A DNA stretch of 12,568 bases, taken from the NCBI GenBank assembly GCA_001584585.1, contig LSYV01000292.1, positions 1-12,568 on the forward strand, read 5' to 3'. This DNA is from Gonium pectorale (taxonomy: Eukaryota; Chlorophyta; Chlorophyceae; Chlamydomonadales; Volvocaceae). Below are positions 1-9,300 of this stretch, piece by piece. The notes under the pieces were generated by a model. The model was not told the origin of the DNA. It searched no databases and saw only the letters and a list, made by a program, of their open reading frames with translations. The stretch's first letter is position 1; the number at the start of each line of letters is the position of its first letter. The translations under genes and the position numbers were made by a program.

Positions 1-6
1 TGGCGA

Positions 7-395
7 CTAGAAGGCTTGGTCTGGCGGATATGCAGGTGCGCATTTGACGCGCCGCGTGATGAGGTTTAGCATGGGGCTTGCCTGGTCGGGTATGCCCGTG
101 CAGATAGTGATGATGGGCATGACTGCCTGTCTCTCATGTGTATACAGGTTGCACCTAACAAACAGCTCTCTACACGACTCCGAACGCACCGGGTCAGTAC
201 CGGTCTTCATGAAGATGGTGTAGCCATTGGAAGACGGCCCCAATGTATTGAAGTCCGCAGATATGGCTGCCAGGGGCAAGGGCTGCTGTAGAGGCCGGGC
301 GCTGCAGGCGCCGCATGATGCTCGGCAGTAATTGTTCTCGGTCGCCAACATCGAGTTGCAAGCGCCGGATTTCACCATAGTTGCACAAGTGATGT
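7..395 (-). CDS. Exon 24: end of third ShKT-like module and C-terminal tail
   Basis: The acceptor is catctgcag|AC, phase 1. T-C-A-T-M-V-K-S-G-A-C-N-S, then N-Y-C-R-A-S-C-G-A-C, completes the third ShKT-like module. A tail of about 95 residues follows with scattered Cys, ending A-Y-P-P-D-Q-A-F before a TAG at 9-7. I do not recognise the tail and see no transmembrane helix or GPI-type end. A GTGCGT donor-like site lies within the tail (about 187-182, after the GTDP codons), so the true last exon could be shorter, with the gene continuing past the window edge. Confidence 0.75.
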
Positions 396-3300
396 CTGCA
401 GATGGTATGGTACATGAAGGGTTACGTTGCGTGAAAGGAAACATGCCCGAAATCCCACATCCAAGTGAAGTGGACAATTAGGATGCATGCCTCAAGATGT
501 ACTGTGTTTTTATATGCGCAACAGAGTGCTCAAGCAAGTCTACAAAACAACAGCGAGCAAAGCAACTCAGTCCAGGGACCTTCCGCCCCGACCAAGCAAG
601 AAACTCCAGCCAACGCTAGAATGCTGGTCCTGGCCTACGATGAATGTTGTGTGGGTGGATCCAATTCTACCACGACAACTGATGCCACCACAGGACTCCA
701 CCCGTGCCCGCCTAGGGTTGATCCCACCCCCCCGGGCTACCTTGGCGCTATCGCTCACAAGCAAATCCCTCATTGCCCATCAGCCCTGCCCGTCAACCTG
801 GTACCCAGCATTCCCTCTGTGCCCGTGCCGATGCCGCACTCACTCCCAGGCGGCAGCCGGTCCACACAAGGCAGCCCCGCTCCGCTGCACACGCCGCACG
901 TGTCCAGGCAGTACCCTTTCGGCACCAGATCATAACAGCGGCCAAGCAGCACCATCTGCGCGCACGTGAGACCCCCAGACAGGCCCGACGGCAGGGCCAT
1001 GTCCATGCAGAATTCCTTGTTCTCCTCGCAGCGGCCGCACGTTACGGCGCAGTAGCCGTGCGTCTTGACCACCAAGGCCGCCATCTCCGGGGAGCTGGCG
1101 GCAAGCCATGAGGTGTACAGTTCGTCGCAGCGGCTGACGAGGGCGGGGCAGGTGCAGTACACGGCGCTCACGCCAAACGCTGTGCACAGCTTAACTGCGT
1201 CGCAGGCACAGCGTGGAAGGTAGCCGGCAGGTTAAGCGCGTTGAGCAAACGCCAACGCCGGTAGGTACGGGTCCAAAAAAGCTTTTGCTTGGTGGAGCAA
1301 CCGCACAATAACAAAAAAACATCCACGGCCCAAACGATGCTGGGAGGTCCCGAAGATTCATGCTTTGCCACACCTGGTGGGGCAACCTGCGCACAATACG
1401 GCAGATTCCACTGGTCGTACGGCGTAGTGATGGCCGGCGGGGTGTAGTCGCCTACACTTCCCTGTAGTCGCGCGGAAGGGCGGGCGGGCACAATGCTAAT
1501 CACAGTTGCGAACAAGGCGTCAATCAGGGCCTGAAAAACTTCCATTGAAAATGTAAGAACAAATCGAGCGCGCCAAAGTGTTGATTTCGCTTTTGACACG
1601 GACGAAGACATGTAGAGGCGAAGTAGCTGGACTGGGCGCGAAAGTAGACAGTGATGAAGGCTGTATCACGAGTTGCAAACGGTAGTGGAGCATTACAAGG
1701 TAGGCTTGTCGCTCAGCAGCAAGAGACAGACAACAAAAACCTAATAGCTAGAAAGTGGGGGCGATGGCAAGGCGGAGGTATAATACTCCCAATAGTGGAC
1801 CCATGCACAAGTAATCAAGGCTCGTGTACATGATTTTTGGTATATAAGATATGCAGCCGACGGGCATGCCACCGAAATGGCTAGTTCATAGCCATCCAAA
1901 CCTGCATTATCCCTCAAATATCCGTCCGTTTAGGATGCTGACTTCCGGCTGACAGCAGACACACAGCTATATACCAAAGGGGCTTCTTTTGCACCAAGTA
2001 ACCTCCCGGCAAGGCATACACTTTCATGCCAAGGCACCCCAGCATGGCATTGCATAGGGTCACCCCAGAGAGAATTCTGGGCCGCATCGGGGGCTACGGT
2101 GGTGGTCGCCGCCAAACTAACATGCAGGGACATCACCCCTTCGACTACCTCTGGAGCTGGGTCCTACAACGACATCATCACTTTCGCGCTTATGCTCGTC
2201 GTATGCATTGTTCCTTTTCAACACTTTAATTTGCACCTTGGCTCCCTGCGAGTTTCGCACCCTGCCTTCCCTGACAGCACGGGATCAATCCCACTAGCCG
2301 CTGTTGATGGATGGTTCCGGGGAAGGAAGGAAGCCGGGGTGTCTGAGCCATTGGGCCATGTGATGACCAGTTACAAGTTCCGTTGTCTACAGAAGCACGT
2401 GGCCGTGGTGGCGACCCAAACCTCCCCGTGGCACTTCGTATCCCTGTCGTACTTACCTTCATGGGGCAGAACTGGGCCGTGAAGTTCTGCCCATTCTGGA
2501 CCGGTACGGGCGTTGATGGGCATGCCGCCGGCGGGATGCGTGCCGTCACGTTGTAGTGGACCATTGAGGCGCCCCCACGTGCGCCAGGAACCATGACGCC
2601 CCCACTGATGGCTGCCGCACGGCCCTGGTATGGCAACTCCGCCGTATCCATCAACTTAAGGTACAGCAATTTGCCGTCAAAGTAGTACACCTCGCCGTTC
2701 TGGTTGTTAAGAACATCCGCCAGGGAACTGCCAGCTGCCAGGACAGAGTTGGGCAACAGGTAGCTGTGGGTGCGTAAGATGCTGAAGGTCGTGCCAGCTG
2801 GGTAGCGAGTTGCGTAGATGACGGACGAGCCGCGCGGGATCTGCTCGACTCGGACGGAATGGAACTTGGGGGCGCCCAGAGTCCAGTGGACGTACCAGCC
2901 ATGCTTGCCGGTTAGGCCCGTGATGCCCTGCCAGGGACGGGTGGGCAGACACGAGCAGCAAGTCAGGGACCCAATTGATGGCGGTATGGCTTATAAAGCA
3001 AGAGACATCGAAGGTAGATAAGACATCTAACGCAGGGGCCGCTCGATCCCTTGGCTGGCTGCTGTCTTGCCGGCAGCTTCCCAGGGACACAGCCGTGGTC
3101 GCTTCTGTGGCGCCGAGGCAACCGACATGGTCGGCAACGGTTTGCGGGTAATGGAAAAAGGACGCAGTCACCGCATATGCACCGCCTGTAATGGCGGGAC
3201 AGGGAAGCGAGCAACGGCAACGTGCGCGCAGGTGCGTCCTAACGCCACGTCAGCGTGCACTGTCGTACTGCATGAGCCTGGCGGTACAGGTTCAAACGGT

Positions 3301-6300
3301 AACCAGCCTAGCCCTTTGCACGCACCTCCACCCTTGTCAGGATGCTGTAGCGCCGGTTTGCGCCTTTGTAGCCGAACTGAAGAACGTATCCGGCGTCGTA
3401 GTCGTGTGTCAGCTTGAAGGATGGCTGAACGGCACCCACAGCAAGCGGTGAAATGGGGACGCACAAAAAGGGGGGCCACAATCAGGCGGTCCCATTGGAT
3501 GCGGCCACCTACGCAGCACCTCCATCCATGCATATCCACGTGCGTCCAGAACACAAGCGGCAGATCCATACTGCAGTGCAGCGCCCCAATGGTGCCGTGG
3601 GCGTTAAGCAGGTCAGGCACGGGGCAGGACATCCACACAGCCTAGCAGGTAAGGGACGCATGCGGCGCCTCAAACTTACGCCAATTGTGTAGCCCGGGAT
3701 CACCACGTGGACCTTTGCGACAGTCCTCCAGGGGTACCTGACGCATTCATTCGTCGTCCGTGGCGGTCAAGCACGCATGATGTGGCCAAGTGGCGCTCAG
3801 ATGGGGATAGGGCCAGACCCGGGTCGCCGAAACCGGCAAGGGTTCGTCCCAAGCGTCACCGCTTCGTTCGTAAGACACCAAGCAGGCCCAGGCCCAGACC
3901 CGGGACTAAAACCCTTAAACAGGGGCTCCGCAGACCACAAAAGTTTAGCTCAGCAGCCTGGTGGCCATGGACTGCCAGTCGGTAGTTTGCCTTAATTACA
4001 CCTCGTGTGTGGACATCCGTACGGCACACGCCCTGCTGCTGGGGCTTCGTTGAGCGCGATTTATTAGCCGGGATGCATGAGCCCACGCCCCGCCGACTCA
4101 CCAATCGCAAGTTATGATGTTGGACATGTCGCTGCACGGGCGCGTGCGTGCCGGTTAGTTACGCTACTTTGATACCACAACCGGCACAGCCATACATACC
4201 CTAACGGCGATGCGGCGGAGCAGGAGTCATCTGTTAGCCAGTGGTTGTATGTCGTGCAGGCCGCACCGATGTTTACCAATGTGGCATTGTCTGCGTTGCA
4301 GACGGGCCCTGGCCCCGTGTCTGAGAACGGCGAGTAGGAGGCCGCGATGGTGGGGCGTCCGCTGCCAGTGAAGGAGCCGTCAGAGTCTGTGGCGGTGGCC
4401 GGACCATGGCGGAAGTGAGGTTTACTAACAGCGGTGCAGGACTTAGGGACGGATGCCACCAGCAGCACAATCAAGGCGGCAAGGTATGGACAATGAGCAC
4501 GGTCATGCGTGTGCAGCTCTGGAAGGGAACCGTCAAAGGGTTCATGCGATGCGTGCGGGCTGTCAAACGGTGGCGGGCAGCGCGCCGCCGTCGTATGCGG
4601 GAGTGAGACAGCGAATGCGGCCTGGCTTGGGAGAGCGCAACGACGCAGCACAGCCCCGCAGGATCTCTGAGGGTAGCCGAGATTCAGCGGAATGGAGGGG
4701 TGCAAGGGACGAAGGGCTCAAGGCACGCATCCTACGCATGGGTCACTTGATGGATTGTACTCGTATTGCCGTACACAAATGAGTTCAGGAGAGCTATGGG
4801 AATTGCAGTGGAGACACCTCCCTGGCAGCGGCATTGTAAGCTACAGGTGTGAGCGAGCGACAATCGCCACACCACCGAGTAACATTTGCACCGTGCACGC
4901 ACCCAGGAAGTTGGAGGACCGCCATGGACCGCCAATGGCCGGGGGGTTGTACACGAGGGCTGCCGGCGTGACATTGACCAGCCTCATGTTCCGCATCGTG
5001 GTATCGTGGCCAGGCCGCATCCCGTCATTGGAGGCAAACAAGAAGAGCGCTGCCTGGTACCAGCTACCGACTGGGAGTGGTTTGTACGGCACGTTGCGGA
5101 TTGTGATGTTGCGGTAGATGGTGGGGAAGACTACCCCGTATGGTTGAAGCCCAAAACGGAATCCCAGCGGCAGGCTGCAAGGAGCGTGAGGCGGGGACAA
5201 ATGCAAGCTATGGTAAGCCGAGGCGGGATTGCGGCATTCGAACCCATAACCTGTGGTGGCCATCGAGCGATCGGATCATGAGTTCCTAACAGCTCAACCA
5301 CCAGTTAAACTGATAGCTGAGCGTTAGCTATGGGGATGCCTCATGATGGATGCCTTTGACCTCCACCACGCTTATCCATCACAACGATGAATTATTATTA
5401 TTATCACAAGATTGTCCCCAGCGTCGGGGGTACTGTAACGAAGTTGGCTGTCTTATCACAAAATGTGTATGTGTGTGTTTGATAGGACCTAAAAGCGGGG
5501 GTGGGGAGCTTGGTATGGAGCGGTGCATGTGTTGCGGCACAAGGGCCGTAACACCAAGCGAGTGCGTACGCCGAGACAGGTATTGATGAGAAACACTGCG
5601 GGGCAAGGCCATGCAGCAATGGCGAAAGGCCAACCCGCCGCAACTATCGCCCGTGTGGGAGTAGCCGCCGATGCCAATGCCGCCAAGGAAGTTATCACAG
5701 TGGTGAGAGCCAAGGTATCCGGTCGCACCCAGGGCAGGATGCTGCTGGTATGCTGGTGCACATGGCCGATAGCTAGGTACGACTGCACACATAGACTTAC
5801 TCCTCTGGGACGTTTTGGATGATGAACCCCGAGTTGGCCGAGTTGAGATTGATGTCTGCGTTGATGAGCTGGTTTGGGGTGCCCCTGAGTTGGGCGCCTC
5901 GAATACAGTCGATCGACTCCAGGCCGTCAACCTGCATTGCGATACGGCAGGGTAGGGTAGGGCAGCTGTCGTACACTTGGATGGCTATGTATCCACTGAC
6001 TGCATGCACAGGGCAGGGTCCGTACCCGCACTGCAGACTCTGGACGATGTGGGCCGTCCAACGTGTCTATGTGGAGGCAGAGGATTCGGGCAGCGGGTCC
6101 ATGCGTATGTACGTACTTGTTGGACCTTAGGGACACACGCAAGCAACGAGCTGCCACTTTTGACTATGGCAAAATGCTTTCGGCACTCTGTCACCCCGGC
6201 CACACCCGCACGTCCACGCACGTCCATGCCACCGCCCACGCCAACCCACGCCCTCACCAGAGCGCGGTCTCCATAGGACACTATGGAGAATCCGCCGAGC

Positions 6301-9300
6301 CAGAGCTTGGTATTGCTCAGACGGAAGGGCAACATGACGCTTGAGTTCTTGATGTCTCTGTCCGCCAAGATGTCGGTTTCAGGAGCTGGGAAGGAATGCC
6401 AGGAATAGTCCGTGAAGTAGCTATGCACTAACCCCACAGTGTACAGACACCCTGTCAGTGTCGCACGTGTTGCCTACCCCAACCAACAGTGGCGCATGAG
6501 TCGAGGCGCATTTCCATCTGGGCTGACTGACTAGGGAGGCAATCGAGGGTCAAAGCACATACTGCATGTCCCTGAGCCGCCTAGCGCCAAGCTATGACAA
6601 CATGCACCTTGGGTCAAATCGTGACACCACGATTTGGTACTGGAGCGTCTGGTTGTCTTTGGCGTACAGCAGGTTGCCTGTGGGCCGTACAGGACATGCA
6701 GTTAGCTCAGATGCGGGGTTGGGCACTGCGCACGGTGGTGCCCCGAGTACACCTGTGCGGCGGTTTCGACCTCACCACGGACCCCATGGAAGGCTCGTGG
6801 ACCGCTGGGCCAACGCGCAAGGGCTGATAGCTTGGTTTGTCTGGCGCTATCTTGCTTGTTGTACTCTGGTCGCAGTATCACCCCGACAGCAGTCCCTGAC
6901 TCCCGAGGGCCCTAGGGCAAGGCTGTCAAACGACAATGTCTGTTTGTTTTCCTGCCTATGCGTTGGCCTGCGGCGTGGACATACGCTAGCGCCTGCCGTA
7001 CCTCCAGCGTAGATGGCTGCTCCCTCCCCCCAGTGGTAGCCTGACGAGTGGGCAGTGTTTCCGTCGAAGGACCCCACCGGCCGTTTGTACGGCTCCACAG
7101 GCAGGTTGCGGTAGTCCTGAGTCAATGGGTCAAGCGGGTATAAGGTGAAGGGAGTTCTGCTACCCAGCAGAGCAGCGTCGTGCGCCACAAAGACCTGAAC
7201 ATAAAGACGGCTTTGCGAATTGCACAGTCGCGGACGTTGATTGGCATATGTCACTCACCCCAACTGGCTTGACCAGGCGCAGAAAGTTGTAGCCGGTTGT
7301 GCCCCCACTTGCCGCATTGTTGGTCACGAAATTGTATGGGTTGCTGTAGCGATTACGGATGTGGTCAGAAAGCCGTTAGTCAATCAGTTTTGGGCTTCAG
7401 AAAGCATGTGGGTTATGAGCTATTGCTGCACCCCTTGCTGCGTACCAGCTAACTGTGGCAGACGAGAGAAGCACGATGGGACGCCAAGCTATCGCCACGC
7501 ATGCACAACCGGAAGAGGGCAGCCGACTCACGTGATGTAGAAGCATGAGGCCGCCCAGTCGGACGGAATAAGTAGCGTAGCCGTCTGCGCACGTGCAAGG
7601 CCGGCGGGCGAGCGAGCGAAGCAATGGTCAGCGACGCAGCGCAACGCTCCTGTCCAAAAGACGCGAGGCTGTAGCCATGCCCATGCACACAGTGCGGGAA
7701 CGGTCTCATTGGTCATGTTGTCCCATATGCACGGTGCCACTTGTACGATGGGCAAGCATACCGTACATGGCAGGCTAGCAACTGAAGCAAGCACGAGCGC
7801 GCATCCCTCTTCGAAACACGAATTTCAACGACCTTCCAATGCCCGTGTGCAAGCTAGGGACCATGACTCATTGCGATGCGCAGCCACCCATGGGGCGGCT
7901 GTGTACTCGGTCCCATGCGCAGCGCACCAAAACCCATGCTTAAGGCGATTCAGCCAGCAACGGGGCTATTGTACACATGACCATACCTGGTTGATGGTCA
8001 GTGAGGAGCCAACGCTGGCGATGGCGGTGCAAGTGTCGGCCCGTCCCAGCGGGTGCACAAAGCCCGCAAAGTTGCCGTCAATCACGTTGCGCTCCTCCAC
8101 ACCGTCTTCAATGTAGTAGCACGAGCCATCCACGTGGAATGCCGTATTGTTCACGACCACCAGGCCGTACGTCCCATGCATTGTGTAGCCTGCAAATGGG
8201 GCGGAAGGGGCGAACGGGACCGAGGGGGTTTTGCATTGGGTGCATCCTCACCGGAGAAGGCTCCCCAACTTATGGGATTAGCGTGGCCGGGGATTGGGAT
8301 AGCGTCGACGGCATTTGTGGGCCATGGATGGGGATCATGCCGCGAAGTCAGGCAACATAACCCAGCCCACGCCTATGCCCCGTCACCCATTCTACACATC
8401 TTGCCACTGTCAGCGACTCTACTGACTATTCCCACAGCCCCACGGGTTGTGACCTGCACACCATCAACCCCGGGTGCCCCTCCGCCCCAATCCCCGCCCC
8501 TCTCACATCTATGATGGCTGTTGTAGACACTGTTGTCTGTCAGGTAGCTGATGCCCGTCACGTCACCCGACAGATGAAAGTGGAACGGATAGCTGGGAAA
8601 CGGGAAGAAGGTTTTCTTTTGCGCAGCTGTGCCCTCAAAGAAAGGACTGGCTCTTGTGCAGTGGTACGGCGAGATGACTAACCGGAAAGACTGTGAGGTA
8701 AGTCAGGGACGCTACACACGGGAGTTTAAGGGAAAGGAGAATGAACACCGAAGAGCTGGGCGCCAGCAGCGTGAGTAAGTCCCGTCCGGCGGCCAAGCCG
8801 GTCCTTGCCTCGTTTCGCCGGCTCCCGAATATGTCGGCGATCCCCAGGTCCAGAACACACGGGAGAGGTACGTAGCAATGTACATTGGGAAACTCTGGAG
8901 TGGGAACCGGTCACCATGTGGTACAGCATGCCGTACGGCAGCTGGGTGGCATTAATTGCCTTGAGCGCACACGGCAGGGTGGAGGGAAGACACCGCGTGT
9001 GCAAACACCTACCTGCCAACTCTGAGCTGGTTGCCCATGCGATATGCCATGACTCCCCGAAAGCGTGCTGACTGCAATAAGGGCAGCGTGTACGGCATGA
9101 CATGTACGTCAGGGAGCGATTGGCCGTTAAGAACACTGTTGATGACGAGAGCAGACAACAGATGGGGCCCTAGTGCGCACACCTGCCATCAGTCAAGGCC
9201 ATTGCAAAACCGCGAAGCCTAGACGCCTTTATATTACGTCGGGCAGTGCACCCACCGTGCTTGCAATGCGCACGTGACCCCCCGCTTTTTGTGCTGCCGT

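Noticed and set aside
465..969. Overlapping plus-strand frames of about 160 codons
   Set aside because: They lie over intron 23 and antisense to exon 23, are Pro/Arg/Ser-rich and carry no motif. They are shadows of the minus-strand gene.
805..1194. Calling the Cys-rich exons a toxin gene because of the ShK-like fold
   Set aside because: ShKT modules are widespread in non-toxic extracellular proteins. Here they are appended to a large secreted protein.
1168..1611. Single 147-codon minus-strand protein starting at the Met at 1611
   Set aside because: Its C-terminal part reads through the CCAG|GTGTGG donor into intron 22, losing any Cys-module similarity. Splicing to exon 23 restores the ShKT frame. 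The Met at 1611 is kept only as an alternative-gene possibility.
3127..3185. Extra exon inside intron 20 after the ccattacag acceptor
   Set aside because: It has a good acceptor, but only phase 1 gives an open frame while exon 20 ends in phase 0, and no convincing donor follows. Exons 20 and 21 join directly to a sensible sequence.
5233..5300. Functional tRNA gene
   Set aside because: A and B boxes are present, but the acceptor and T stems do not pair. Kept as a tRNA-like remnant.
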